The notes under the pieces were generated by a model that was not told where the DNA came from, did not search any database, and saw only the letters and a list, made by a program, of their open reading frames with translations. This document shows, in pieces, positions 47,671 to 59,713 of a DNA stretch of 64,000 nucleotides. The translations under genes were made by a program, and so were the position numbers. Source of the stretch: Prototheca cutis (Eukaryota; Chlorophyta; Trebouxiophyceae; Chlorellales; Chlorellaceae); NCBI GenBank assembly GCA_002897115.2, contig BCIH01000001.1:2183057-2247056 (forward strand), written 5' to 3'. How positions within the stretch are numbered: the first letter of the stretch is position 1; each line of letters opens with the position of its first letter.

Positions 47671-50364
47671 ATGGCGGATCAGCGGTCGGACGCCGACCAG
47701 CAGGTTGAGATTTGGAAAGTCAAGCGGGTACGTGGACATTTATGCAGCAGTTTTGTGGTGCTTGTGGCGTGAGAGTGGGATGCTTTGGTGGGGGGCAGGC
47801 TCACGCTCAAGAGCCGGCCAGTCGCCGCACCGCCGCGGCTGGACTGGCATGCGCATGGAGGCAGGGAAGGACGCCGTTCTCAGACTCTTCCAACCCCTCC
47901 ACCTTCCCCTGCAGCTCATCAAGGCCCTTGACAACGCCAAAGGCAATGGCACCTCCATGATTAGTCTCATCCTGCCCCCCAAGTCCCAGGCATGTTGGTG
48001 CTGTTGGTGGTGGGCTGCCGTGTGACGGGGCGGGGGCGGGGCACCACACACGCCACTCCATTCTCTTCTACGCATCCGCCTTGGGAACATGAGAACCATA
48101 CAGTCATACAACATAAATGCGTGCAGATTGCTCAGACGCAGGCGATGCTTGCGAACGAGTATGGTACCGCGAGCAACATCAAGTCTCGTGTGAACCGGCA
48201 GTCGGTGCTGGCAGCGATTACATCTGCCCAGCAGCGCCTCAAGCTGTACAGCAAGGTCCCTCCCAACGGTCTGATTGTCTACACCGGCACAGTCCTGACT
48301 GAAGACGGAAAGGAAAAGAAGCTGAACGTTGATTTCGAGCCATTCAAGCCCATCAACACCAGTCTGTACCTGTGTGACAACAAGTTCCACACCGAGGCCC
48401 TGGGCGAGCTGATGGAAGCGGATTCCCGGTACGGTTTCATCGTCATGGACGGAAACGGCTCCCTGTTTGGCACGCTGTCTGGCAACAACCGCGAGGTGCT
48501 GCACAAGATCTCCGTGGATTTGCCCAAGAAGCACGGCCGTGGCGGGCAGTCGGCGCTGCGCTTTGCACGCCTGCGCATGGAAAAGCGGCACAATTACGTC
48601 CGCAAGGTCGCCGAGCTGGCCGTCCAGTTTTTCATGACGAATGACCGGCCCAATGTCGCTGGGTTGGTGCTCGCTGGGAGTGCCGACTTCAAGACGGAAC
48701 TGTCCCAGTCAGACATGTTTGATGCTCGGCTCCAAGCCGTCGTCCTCGCCGTCGTCGATGTCTCCTATGGTACAGTGGTTATTTCTAGATGGTTTTTGTT
48801 CTTTCTTGACAGTAGGCAGGGAGGTTTCTGGCTGAGGGGCTTTCCTGGCCATTATTTGGCTGTTGTTCCGTCCGCCTTTCACACCACAGACAACCTACGA
48901 CACAACAAAACCGCTGGGGTGCCTTTACCAGTTTCCTGCCTGATTCTCCGTGGCAGCAGATTAAATGGCGGTCACCCAACAGCAAGCCCGCCCCCTACCC
49001 TAGGGGGTGGGCACTGCGCTCTCGCACAGGCCGTTGCACGGGGGGGTTCCTCCCTCCACATGCGTGTGCTTTGGCCACTTTTACAGAGCGCTGCACATGT
49101 CCAACACACCCTCTGTTGCAATTTCCACACCCGCACTTTTGGACTGCCTGGATCCTCTCCAACCAATCAATCAATGCTGTTCTCCAGGCGGCGAGAACGG
49201 TTTCAGCCAGGCCATCGAGCTGTCGGCGGATACCCTGGCAAATGTCAAGTTTGTCCAGGAGAAGCGGCTCATCAGCAGGTGTGGACTGTTGGCGATGGGG
49301 GTGATTCTGCGTATGCATTGACCGACACATGCACCGGTCAGGAATGAAGATTTTGAATCCCAAGAACGAACGAGCGAGCAAGCGATTTGCCTTTCCAACC
49401 CCCCCCCCTCCTTATGCACACACTCTTTCTGTGCAGCTTCTTTGACCAAATTAGTCAGGACACGGGCAAGTACATCTTTGGCGTCAAGGACACGCTGGCC
49501 TGCTTGGAGATGGGTGCCGTGGAGACGCTCATTATCTGGGAGAACCTGGAGGTCTCGCGATACGTTTTCAACAACTCTGCTGGTACGGGGATTTTTGCAG
49601 GGTTTTTTGGGGAAGGGAAGGGCCCTGCGTGTGTAGGGTGCGACTGCCTGGTGGAGTGGCGTGAAATGGCAAACCCAAGTCCCAGGGCTGGGCGGGCACA
49701 TGGGGACTCTCCAATGGGCACCCCGAGCCCTTTGCACGACCCAAACCCTTAAACCCATGTCATCATTGTCAGGTGAGCAAGAGGTGAAGATGCTTACAAA
49801 GGAGCAGGAAACGGACAGCAAGCTGTTCAAGGACAAGACAACGGGTCAGGACCTGGATGTCGTGGACAAGGTGTGATGGATGGAGGGTGGAAAGAGGGAA
49901 TGGCCTGGGGCCCTGTCATTGCTCACCAAGACACAGACAACGCATGCCATCCAACAACTCCACACCACCACCACCCTCTTGCAGCAACCATTGCTAGAGT
50001 GGCTTGCCAACAGCTATAAAAAGTTTGGCTGCGCTCTGGAGTTTGTGACCAACCGGTCGCAGGAGGGGTCCCAGTTTTGCAAGGGTTTTGGGGGCATCGG
50101 CGGCATCCTGCGATACGCAGTGCGTGGATCTGTTTTCGTTGTAGTACAAGGGGTGGAAAGCTGAAGAATGCCGCACGTGGAGCCATGCTCAACAATTGCA
50201 CGCACAGACCCCCCCCCCTCCACTCGTTCAACTGCCACCACCACCAAACAAACGGAAGAAATGAATATCTAAACCCGCAGGTCAACATGGCAGAGTTTGA
50301 GGAGCCTGACGAGTACGACGACGACGGCTCTGGCGACGAGTGGACTTCTGATGAGGACATCTAA
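47671..50364 (+). CDS. ERF1: Eukaryotic release factor eRF1
   Basis: Eight exons: 47671-47727, 47915-47989, 48127-48769, 49188-49278, 49437-49582, 49773-49870, 49985-50119 and 50281-50364, giving 442 residues. All three functional sites are present: NIKS in [14 protein letters not shown] at residues 61-64, the YLCDNKF stop-codon pocket, and GGQ in [13 protein letters not shown] at about residue 184. The C-terminal domain ([15 protein letters not shown] to GGIGGILRY) binds eRF3, and the end is the usual acidic tail. eRF1 reads all three stop codons and triggers peptide release. The standard TASNIKS and YxCxxxF motifs fit an unchanged genetic code, as do the stops of the other models here. Intron 2 does not start with GT: the exon ends CAG at 47989 and is followed by GCATGT, so it is a GC-AG intron. 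Confidence 0.97.
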
Positions 50365-50925
50365 AGCAGCCCATGCTGCCCCCCGTCAACTGCCTCAGCT
50401 GTCTGGGTGCCTGAAAGAGAACCAATGCCTGTATTTTGTTGCTCCTGCAGGGGCCCTCTTCCCTCCTTGTATACCCTTGCATTGCTGCCTTGCTGGACCT
50501 TGTGTGATGTGACTGACAGAGTGGGTCATAGCGGTAGCAGCAGCAGCAGCAGCAGCAGAGATTGTTCATTGGTGATGCATGACAAGGGTCGTTCTTTTGG
50601 GGGAAGGGGGTAGCTGCCAGGAACGAGTGCTGCTGTGTGGGACTGTGACAGTCCCACACAGACTCGTCACCTGAATGAATCTTTGTGGACGAGAGTGCAT
50701 CGCCTCCGCCAAGCACACCCTCACGCCCCTGTTTCCTCCCCATCCAGTCTCTTGCTCTCTCATACTCTCACACAGGAGCAAAAGCAGTGTGCACGACGAA
50801 ACAGCCAGCGTGTTCTCGCCGAACGCACGACAAAATCTTCCAAAAAACGGGCAGCAACAAACCGCTCTTCCAAGCCGGGTAAACCCCAGTATGCTCCAGG
50901 GACAGGAGCTGTCCCCACTGCCCAT
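50365..50925. other. Convergent intergenic region of eRF1 and MCCB
   Basis: About 560 nt holding both 3' UTRs. It contains an (AGC)n run at about 50535-50560 and a perfect hairpin at 50633-50661 (listed separately). No coding region seen. Confidence 0.5.
50633..50661. repeat. Perfect 13-bp inverted repeat with a 3-nt loop
   Basis: Left arm CTGTGTGGGACTG (50633-50645), loop TGA (50646-50648), right arm CAGTCCCACACAG (50649-50661). The arms are perfectly complementary. It lies almost midway between the stop codons of the convergent genes eRF1 (269 nt away) and MCCB (265 nt away), so a transcript from either side that reads this far would fold it. Whether it works in 3' end formation is not shown. 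Confidence 0.85.
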
Positions 50926-53840
50926 TCACATGCGGAACACACCAAAGGTCGAGGGCTGTGGTCCACGCTGCATGGCGGCAGTGAGGCTCAGCCCCAGCAC
51001 CCGCCGAGTATCGGCCGGGTCAATGACGCCGTCGTCCCACAGCCGTGCCGAGGCAAAGGATGGTTCGCCCTCGTGGTCGTACCTATCCCTCAGGGCCTTC
51101 TTGAAGGCCTCCTGCTCCTCTGCAGGCCACGGCCGACCCTCACGCTCGCGCTTCTCGCTCTCAAGCAGGTGCAGCACCGTCGCCGCCTGCTCCCCACCCA
51201 TCACGGAAATCCTGCCATTTGGTGATGAGGGGGAGGATTGTTATATCTTTCCATTGGCTGGGCTTTTCTAATTAAACAATTTCCCAAAGCGTATTGCCTG
51301 TTGCGATGCAGCATTTTTTTGCGCAGTGCTCAGTGCTTTGGTCACCCTGGGCGACCACTGCATGTCTTGAAACAGCACAGTTCCCAAGCTCCAACCCCCC
51401 TGGGACAAGCCACTCCAGCCCACCTGGCATTGGGCCACATGTACAAAAAGTCTGGGGAGTAGGCGCGGCCACACATGCCGTAGTTGCCCGCACCAAAGCT
51501 TCCGCCCATGAGCAGGGTCAGCTTGGGAACCGCGGCATTGGCCACAGCCATCACCATCTTGGCCCCATCCTTGGCAATGCCACCGGCTTCATATTTTTTT
51601 CCCACCATGAACCCGTTGATGTTCTGCACAGTTGGGTTGCTCGAGTGTCGGTGGATACGTGATAGTGGTGCTGCCTGTGGATTGACTCCGGGATTGACTC
51701 CGGGACTGACTCCGGGACTGAATCCGGGACTGCACCGCCACCCCCCGCGCCCCCCCCCNCCCNCACACACACACAACAAACCTGGAGGAACAGGAGCGGG
51801 ATGCCACGCTGGCTGCACAGCTGCACAAAGTGCGCGCCCTTGAGAGCCGATTCCGAAAACAGGATGCCTGTTGTTTGTTTGTTGATGGACGAATGAACAC
51901 ATGTGGGCTTGACGCACCGGAATATAGACACACATTCATTCAGGTAAACAGCAAAGTCAACGTCGCCCAAACACACCATTGTTTGCGACGATGCCGACGG
52001 TTTGACCGTAGAGCTTGCCGAATCCTGTGACGAGCGTGGGCCCGTACTGGGCCTTGAATTCGTGGAATCGGCTGCCATCCAGGATCCGGGCCAGCACTGC
52101 CCGCACATCCCATGGCTGTCGGGGATCTGCCGGCACCACACCGCGGAGCTCGGTCGGGGAGAACTTGGGTTCTTCAAATTCGGTTGCGCCGCCCCACCCC
52201 CGCCCAGGAGCTTGGCCGCTCGTCCCCGGCCCTAGGTTCCGCACGACGCTGCGTGCCAGGCTCAGAGCGTGCGCCTCATTCTCGGCCATGTGATCCGTGA
52301 CGCCCGAGGTGGCGCAGTGGAGCTCAGCGCCTCCGAGCTCTTCAGCACTCACGTCCTCACCCGTGGCCGCCTTGACCAGTGGCGGCCCACCCAGGAAGAT
52401 TGTACCCTTGCCCCGAACGATGATCGATTCGTCAGCCATCGCAGGAACGTACGCCCCGCCCGCCGTGCAGCTGCCCAGCACCACCGCAATCTGGAGTTGT
52501 CAAAGTGGGGTTGCATTGCATTGTATTGTGCTGTGCTGGTCTTGCTTCTTCTCGTTGTTGCTGTTGTTGTTATGAATGGCCAGGCAAAGATTACCTGGCT
52601 TCCATGTTTCATCATCATCGCTGCCTCAGACACCCCCCTCAAACACCCACCCCCATTCATGCAAACCCTCCAAACCTCACCTGGCCAATGCCGGCGGCCG
52701 ACATGCGGGCTTGGTTGTAGAAAATGCGGCCGAAATGATCGCGGTCCGGAAACACATCAGCCTGCCGGGGCAGGTTGGCGCCGCCTGGAGAAAGGAAGTG
52801 AGGAAAGGTGTTGTCGCGAGTAACAGAGGAAAACCAGGTGTTTGACAAGCAGGAGCATGGGGGTTCCAAAGCAATGGACCAGATCTGGCCAAGCAGCGCA
52901 TGATTCACCACCACCACCCTAAACACATGCACATGCATATGCACCTGAATCTACGAGGTAGATGCAGGGCAGACCGCAGCGCTCGGCAATCTCCTGCATC
53001 CTCAGATGCTTCTGCGCAGATTGGGATGATGGTGAGGAAGACGGCTCATGTGAAGGTGGTTCCAGCACAATAAAACACGGCCGGCGCCACCACAATTGGG
53101 CTCCACCAACCTACTGGGACAATGAGCATCCAAATAGGATCGATGATCTGGTCAATCACACCCCCATCAAATCCCCCTTCCATGGACCTCTTGTGAGATC
53201 ACACGCATGACATACTTTGACTGTAATGGGGTAGTAGGTGCCTCCCTTGACCGTGGCATCGTTGGCTACAATGGCCACGAGCCGGCCCTCCACCCGGCCA
53301 ATGCCTGTGACCACGCCGCCCGCAGGCACGTCGTCCTTGCCTATGCACAAGTGTGTGTGTGGGGGGGGGGAGGGTTGGAAATTGGGGCAAGCTGGGTGCA
53401 GCTTGCGCAGTCACCCCACCAGCACGGTTGCTGGGCCCAAGCGTGCCACCAAGGAGACCATCCATCACCCTCCCAAAGCATAGGCTCAAAACACAACTGC
53501 TATTCTCACCATACAGGCCCTTTCCAGCTAGCTGTGAGAATTCCAGGAAGGGTGATCCAGGGTCGAGCAGTGCCTGGATGCGCTCGCGTGGGAGCAGCTT
53601 GTCCCTGGCGTGGTGCCTCTCCACGGCCTTGGGCCCTCCGCCCTGGAGGGCGTGCTCGACGTCCTTGCGCAGGTCGGCCAGCAGGCCATCCATGCGCTCC
53701 ACGCTGGTAGCGTAGGCATCGGAGTAGACATCCAGGCCACAGGAGCCCAGGACCTGGGAGGCGTCAATCGGTGCGGCGCTGGAGACGACCCCGCGTGCCA
53801 AGGCCGGCACCGCCCTCCGCAACCGGCCGATGGCCAGCAT
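50926..53840 (-). CDS. MCCB: Methylcrotonoyl-CoA carboxylase beta subunit, mitochondrial
   Basis: Eight exons on the minus strand: 53510-53840, 53216-53340, 52945-53011, 52681-52784, 51977-52490, 51782-51867, 51424-51623 and 50926-51211. All phases match, 570 residues. The ATG gives [20 protein letters not shown], a good mitochondrial presequence. The carboxyltransferase fold follows: [33 protein letters not shown], the N-domain oxyanion region [16 protein letters not shown], then the C-domain block [37 protein letters not shown] and [17 protein letters not shown], ending near [13 protein letters not shown]. With the biotinylated alpha subunit (not in this window) it carboxylates methylcrotonyl-CoA in leucine breakdown. 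The C-domain motifs favour MCC over propionyl-CoA carboxylase. Intron 6 has a 12-nt repeat (around 51683-51735) and N bases at 51759 and 51763. Confidence 0.96.
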
Positions 53841-54877
53841 TCTCGCCGCGATGCTGGGATCTCCTGGCCAGTCACCCCAGCAAGACACTGATAAAAATGC
53901 GTGGGAATGTGTCTGCCCGCCTAGAACCCAGGCAAGTCACATCATCAGAATTTTCATGGACCCGCGTGCCGTCATTATTGGCGAGTTGGTGTCGGAAAGT
54001 TTTCGTGCGTCGGCTTTTGACGACATGATTGGCGGGGTCCAGCCAGGCTTTTGACTACGTCGTGGGCTCCGCAGACAAACAAACATGGCGAATGGGCCCA
54101 TATCTCATAAGCGAAAAAGAAGTGTCAAAGTCATACCAGCAAGAGTATAAGCGGACTGTGAGTAGAAAAACACTCAGCTTCAAGGGAAGAGAACAGTGCA
54201 TTCCTAGGCCTGTCTATCATGAGGGGCAATCAACTTGGGCAGCTTGGAAGAGGGGGCCGCCAATGCTGAGAGTGCTTCCTGTCGGTACATCCGGCAGAGC
54301 CTCTCCCCCCCCCGACAGAGGAGCAACATACTAGTGGTAAATCGAGCAGGACATCTGCTCCTGGCATGCTATTATGCGGTCACTGCTGGTGCTCGAGCAG
54401 CAGCCCACGGCGAACGACAGCGTCATAAACCTCGTCAAGGTTTCTTGAAACCTGCTCCGGGTCAGGCTGCCAATCCCGAGACAGGCTTCTCAGATCCTGC
54501 CAGGTTTTGTCCTGCAGTGAACAAAGTGAGATGAGATGGGGGTTGACAGCCTCTGTCGTGTAGGGTGCAGTGATGAAATGTTGCTGCATGTTCCCGTGCA
54601 AAAGCGATGGGCTCCCCGGTCATGACATCAACATATGCACTCACAGAAACGGATACAGCCATCCCAGCAACAACTTTATAAATAGAACCGTCCCACTGCA
54701 CACGAAATCCGTACCCAGAGTTCGTTGGACAGTCGATGGTCGAACTCCAACTGACGGCAAGGGATCATTGAGAGGGGATGGTCGTTACTTGTCTGATGTT
54801 TCTTCCTTTCTATTCTGGACGCCACTCATTCCACAGCCATGCCGACTCACACAACAACCCCCCAACGGCGCTGCCAG
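53841..54877. other. Intergenic, about 1 kb, holding one possible alternative exon
   Basis: Between the MCCB start and the nicotinate phosphoribosyltransferase stop (both minus). The MCCB promoter must be in its left part. At 54380-54511 on the minus strand an open segment with a good CAG acceptor codes DKTWQDLRSLSRDWQPDPEQ and continues to a stop. It is phase-compatible with a donor near 54896 and might be an extra last exon of the upstream gene. Confidence 0.4.
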
Positions 54878-57787
54878 CTAATAATCATAAACAACCTTGG
54901 CATGCGCTTCATCGTCCCCGATCTTCACGGCTGAAGGACTGGCCGTGGCAGCAGTGGCCCAGTGCCGGGCTTGCACGCACTTCATCACGACGCTGGCCAG
55001 CGCCGGCGGCGGCGCTGGTTTCTTCCCGTTGCTCGGGGTGCCTAAAAACTGCAAGAACCCATCCGCCAGCGTGCCAAATGCAAAGCTGGATGGCCGCAGC
55101 CGCTCAGGAAGTCTGTGCGTATGGGTGGGTGGCGGGCGGGTGTCAGATTTCATGAGCAAGCTGCCTGGTTTGCAATGAATCTTACGGGCAGCAGCGCAGG
55201 CAAGGCAGCGCGTCTCCCTCCATTCACTAGCCTGCCCAAACCCTGCAACCCCCTCCCCAAAAAAGGGACGCACTCGCTGAATCGGATGATGGATTCCCAG
55301 CTGTCCAGGTTTGAGTGAATGAGTCGGGGGCATGGTGGCCGGGCATTCGGCGCGACATCCCGCCACCGCTCCTCCCACGCACTGATGACCACATCCGCCT
55401 TTTTTTTTTGTGTCATGGAAGGGGTTAGTCATCGTAGCTTCGGAGGGGGATTTTGTGAAGCAGCCGTCTTGCATGGTCGCTCTATTTCTGCCTCAAGAGT
55501 GATCGCTGCATTTCATGCATGCGCACGCACGGGGAGTCCCACCACGTACGCCAACGAGCGACCTCACCATTTGCTCATAGTCTCCTGAATCCAGGCGCCA
55601 GACGGGGAACAGGTCAAACACGCGGGAGCCTGCAGGGTGGGGGGCACGTGCCACGGGACCCCGGGCCCAGTCGTCGGGGTACGCCGCCGACATGTCCTCG
55701 CGGAAGCCGGACGGAAGGTGGGCGGCCAGCGCCGCACGGACAAACCCCCGTGTGCCTTGCGTGTCGGCCAGCGCAGTGAAGCCGGCAAAACCGCCGCCTG
55801 CCGCCGCCAGAAACAAATGGCCCGCCAAAGCTGTTACTTGAGCCAGATGTTGTTGGGAGCACTGCCTCTGGTGCAGCTGTGTCGGTGCCAGTGATGAACG
55901 CTCGCGTTTCGTGCCGTTACCATTGGCGTGCAGGGCATCATCAGCTGTGGCGGCAGCCCCGTTGCAGGATAAAGCGCCGTTTTGGTTGCGCTCCACATTC
56001 TCGTCATCGTCATCACTCTCCGCAATAATATTAAACGTGTGCAGCATCTGGCTGCTGGCCATGATGACCTCATGGGCCAGCGTGCCGACCAGCGGGCCAA
56101 AGTCCACCCCGGGCGGAAGCTGCCGGCCATCAGCGACGACGTCATCCAGTACGGCACAGGCCAGTACGGCCGAGGTGCCCCCCCAGCCGCACAGCCGCCT
56201 TGCGCAGTACCAGTTTTGCAGGACCAGGAACCGGCGGGAACTGGCGCGCCGCCCCGCAAACAGGAGCAGCGGCGTGCCGGGGGGGATGCGCTGACAGACG
56301 CCTGCGACGCCGGCCGCCAAGCGGGCCAGAGCCGAAGCCAGGAGCGCGTCGGGCGCCGGGGTCGCCAGCCCCGCCGCCCGCCAGCGCCGGAGCTGCGCGG
56401 CGACCACCAGCTCCTGCACGGTCTGCGTCAGCGTCGTTTCCACGTGTGACGCCGACTCGATGGGACCCCGAGCCCAGCCCTCCAGCTGCCTGTCGGGCGA
56501 CGACTCCCACGACACCGCCGCCACGCCGTCACGCCTCGCACGAGCCAGCATGCTCTGTTCAGTAGAGGGGGAGTTGGACTTGCATGATAACGGCTGTTTT
56601 CTTTTTTGGGGGGAAGGGGGGGTTATATACAGCATGTTTGCACTGCTGGATAGCCATGGATTATCCTTGCTGGACGGCATCTCGCGAGGTGTCTGAGCTC
56701 ACCTCAACCCCTATCCCGCACCTCCCCCTCTCCCTCCACAATACCTCTGTGACTTTAAAGCCGTGAAAGTGACGCTCCAGCGTGGCACAGACAGTGGGAG
56801 GGTATGGGTCCACAGCTAATCGTCGGTCCAGGACCTCGAGGAATGCTGCCCACAACTCCGGATCCTGGTTTGGGACACCAAGGGATGGTTGATTGGGGGG
56901 GGATAATGGTACGTTGCATGTGTTATGCATGTGCAACGCTGTGTTGCGTGTCACACACGTGCAGGGGGGGTCGCTTTGGTGTGCGTATGCAGTGGCCCGT
57001 GGTACCAGTGTAGGAAGTGCATTTGTCAGAGGGCAACTGGCTGCCGCTCCTGTCATCCCCAAATCCCTCTACCCATGCACCGGCCAAAACAACATTAAAA
57101 AANCACCCGCCACTATTCTTCCATACCTCATCCCGAATGTCGGCGAGTGGGATGGGGGAGTGGCGCATGGTCAGCTTAAACTCTGCTTCAACACCGGTGA
57201 AAAACTGGGCATACATCCTGCATGCTTGCTAGGGGGTGGTGCTGGATCAGGGCCGGCATCACAGACAGACACCATCGACTGCCTCAACACATGCAAACTG
57301 GGGCATTAGCGCCGGCCTTGAGCTTTGCCAGGGGGATCAAGGCCACCCTTGCCCCGAAGGAAAGGCATGAAAACGCTTCACGTGGCCCGGCCACCCTTCC
57401 TCGCAAGAAGCATGGGGTGTGTCCATGTTGCAACACCCACCCACCCACACGCACCTGTGCATGCGGGGTTTGTAGACGTCATTCACAAGGTAGGCCTCGA
57501 GGGTGGCATCGGGCATGGCCAGGATGTCCACCGTCGTGCCGTCCCGAAGAAACTCATCAAGGTGGGCTGCCGGTGGGAAGGCAGCCAGGGGTTGGACGGA
57601 TCGTGGAGATCAGTTGGGCCCGCCGGGTTCTGCATACATGTCACAGTCGAGCTCATTTCAGAGGGTTTCATCCATGCATCGCACCGAGTGTCTCGGCGTC
57701 CACGCCGTGCTCCCTGGCACAGGCCAGCGTCAGCTCCCGGAACCGCCCCACGTCCTCCACAGCCCGGACGGTCTGCATGGCAGCCAT
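54878..57787 (-). CDS. NPT1: Nicotinate phosphoribosyltransferase (PncB/NPT1 family)
   Basis: Seven exons on the minus strand: 57685-57787, 57455-57566, 57127-57217, 56745-56864, 55568-56554, 55274-55398 and 54878-55112, phases matched, about 590 residues. The conserved order follows yeast NPT1 and E. coli PncB: NDVYKPRM (for D-x-Y-K-x-x-M), FFTGVEAEFK, WARGPIESASHVETTL (for G-P-W-x-E), FAGRRASSRR, VGTLAHEVIMASSQ (the phosphorylated-His loop), ALADTQGTRGFVR, LDSGDYEQM, LIHSNLDSWESI and FAFGTLADGF. It joins nicotinic acid and PRPP in the Preiss-Handler route to NAD. Unusual parts are about 55 residues before the NDVYKPRM motif and an insert of roughly 70 acidic/Asn-rich residues after the histidine loop (AESDDDDENVERNQNG). 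The start is the first ATG; the terminal exon is uncertain because an alternative 3' exon exists at 54380-54511. Confidence 0.85.
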
Positions 57788-58148
57788 GCCGCCAGTACAG
57801 CTCTGTCCGACAGACTGTATTGCATGTAAAAATGATATCGTCGATGGAAGCTCCCGAATTTCGGGCTGGTGTCGTCTTGGCAGGCTCCTCTGATGAGCCC
57901 GACGCCTACTGGCAGGGGAGGCCAGCGCCGAACAAAGCCCTCGGCGTCCGACAAATCGGCAGCAGATTGCCGCAAGGCTCCCCACTTTTTGAAGGGGCCA
58001 CCTTGTTCGTAGCCAAAGCCTCCAACTGTCCTGTCCCTAGGCTTGTAAATGCTGTACTAGGGATTTCATTTCCAAACCTTGTCCTTGAGCGTCAACGGCA
58101 ACCATTGGGCGCGTGCTGCCATTCGGGGTGGGCGACGGGTCGTCGGCC
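57788..58148. promoter_or_regulatory. Divergent promoter region
   Basis: 361 nt between the divergent starts of the nicotinate phosphoribosyltransferase gene and the GDT1 gene. Promoters for both must lie here; no element recognised. Confidence 0.4.
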
Positions 58149-59713
58149 ATGGCGCTGACATCCTCGCGGTTCCTGGAGGGTTTCCTCAAGTCATGGGGCG
58201 TCATCCTCGCGTCTGAGATAGGTACAAACCCACATATTGCGGACCTTTATTGGATGGCGTGGTGAACAGCCCGCTGTGGCCGCGGCCACTGTGGCTCGGC
58301 TGGGTGGCCGACGCGTCGCCGGCTTGGGGTTGCCGCCTGCAAGTTCCTTGGCACCAAAGCTCGCACCCCCTTCCCCCAAACTCGGACCTGTCGCAGGGGA
58401 CAAGACCTTTCTCATCGCCGCCGTAATGGCCATGAAGCACTCCCGACGATACGTGAGCATGAGTGGTGTAGGTCGGCTTGAACGGCGTGTCTTGGAAGGG
58501 TGGGCCACCACTGCGGTACGCCTTGCGTCATCATGATGATTATCCATTTCATGATGCTCTCCAGCCTGACCCCAAATACAGGTGTTTGCAGGGGCGATGT
58601 TAGCCCTGGCAGTCATGACTGTCCTTTCGGCCGCCATGGGCTGGGCGGCACCCAACCTGGTGAGTCGGGCGATGCATGGATTTGTGTTTGTCCTGGTGGC
58701 ACGCTTTCGCCAGTGCATGCACCGCGATGTCATTCAGTGCAGTCATCTGCATTACACTGTCTATTGCGGTGTTCCCTTGCGGACAGAGGAACCCCCCCGA
58801 TAAAACAGACTCCCCCCCCCCCGGGATGGCCCATCGATGTCTCCTCCCTGTACCCATGCCTCCCACGCTCCCCCACCAACAGATCTCGCCCGTGTACACC
58901 CACTACGCCGCGACGCTGCTGTTCTTTGTGTTTGGGGCACGGCTGCTCTGGGACGTAGCCCGCGGCACCATTGAGCCCGAGGGCGATCTCGACGAAGTCG
59001 AGAAAGAGATCGAAATGGTCTGTTTCCAAGCTTGGTCTGTGGATGGTCATTTTTCGGGTGGTCATGCGGCAGTGTTCTGGCATAATCCCTCGGCCGTGAA
59101 CCCCCCAGCACTGCCTCCACCCTCCCACCCAGGCGCAGGCCGGGAGGGGCAAGGGCGCTACCGGGTCTGGCGCGGCCGGCGCGCCGGTGGCAGAGGGCGG
59201 CCTTGCCCGGGCCCTGGCGGCCATGTCTGGCGCGGCTCGTGGCATGCTGCCGCCCATCATCTTCCAGGCATTCACGCTCACTTTCCTTGCCGAGTGGGGC
59301 GACCGCAGCCAGATCGCCACGATCGGTCGGTCTTGAAATTTGCCAGGCTGGGGTATTTTTGAGTGTTTTATTCTCTGCAGGCAGATCGGGGCTCCTGTAC
59401 TCTGCTTTTCCTCTGATGAAACTGCCGAAGCCGACAACCCTCCCCCCCTCCTCCCCATACAAAGACACACATGCTCACAAACAAATCACTCCAAAACTGC
59501 ACCCAAACGCGCACAGGTTTGGCTGCCGGGTCGGATGTCGTAGGTGTGACGCTGGGTGGTATCCTCGGCCACACCTTGTGCACCGGCGCCGCCGTGATGG
59601 GCGGCAAGCACCTCGCGGAGCGCGTCGACGAGCGCATGGTCACCGCCGCCGGCGGTGTGCTGTTCATGATCTTTGGCCTGCACTCCCTCTGGGCGGGGCC
59701 ACCAAAGTTCTGA
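58149..59713 (+). CDS. GDT1: GDT1/TMEM165 (UPF0016) cation/proton antiporter
   Basis: Six exons: 58149-58221, 58397-58452, 58582-58659, 58883-59017, 59133-59325 and 59517-59713, phases matched, 243 residues. The two signature motifs of the UPF0016 family are both present, once in each half: E-I-G-D-K-T at the exon 1/2 junction and E-W-G-D-R-S in exon 5. Each is followed by membrane helices, and the protein ends in FMIFGLHSLWAGPPKF. The central loop is acidic (EPEGDLDEVEKEIEM). Members move Mn2+ or Ca2+ against protons into the Golgi or, in plants, into chloroplast compartments. The N-terminus here is short, without a clear transit peptide, and six-helix length argues for the Golgi form (GDT1/TMEM165, PAM71-like proteins being longer). 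Exon 2 is only 56 nt. Confidence 0.93.

Noticed and set aside
54462..54701. Open frame coding VQWDGSIYKVVAGMAV on the minus strand
   Set aside because: It looks weakly protein-like but has no start, no phase-matched neighbours and no family match.
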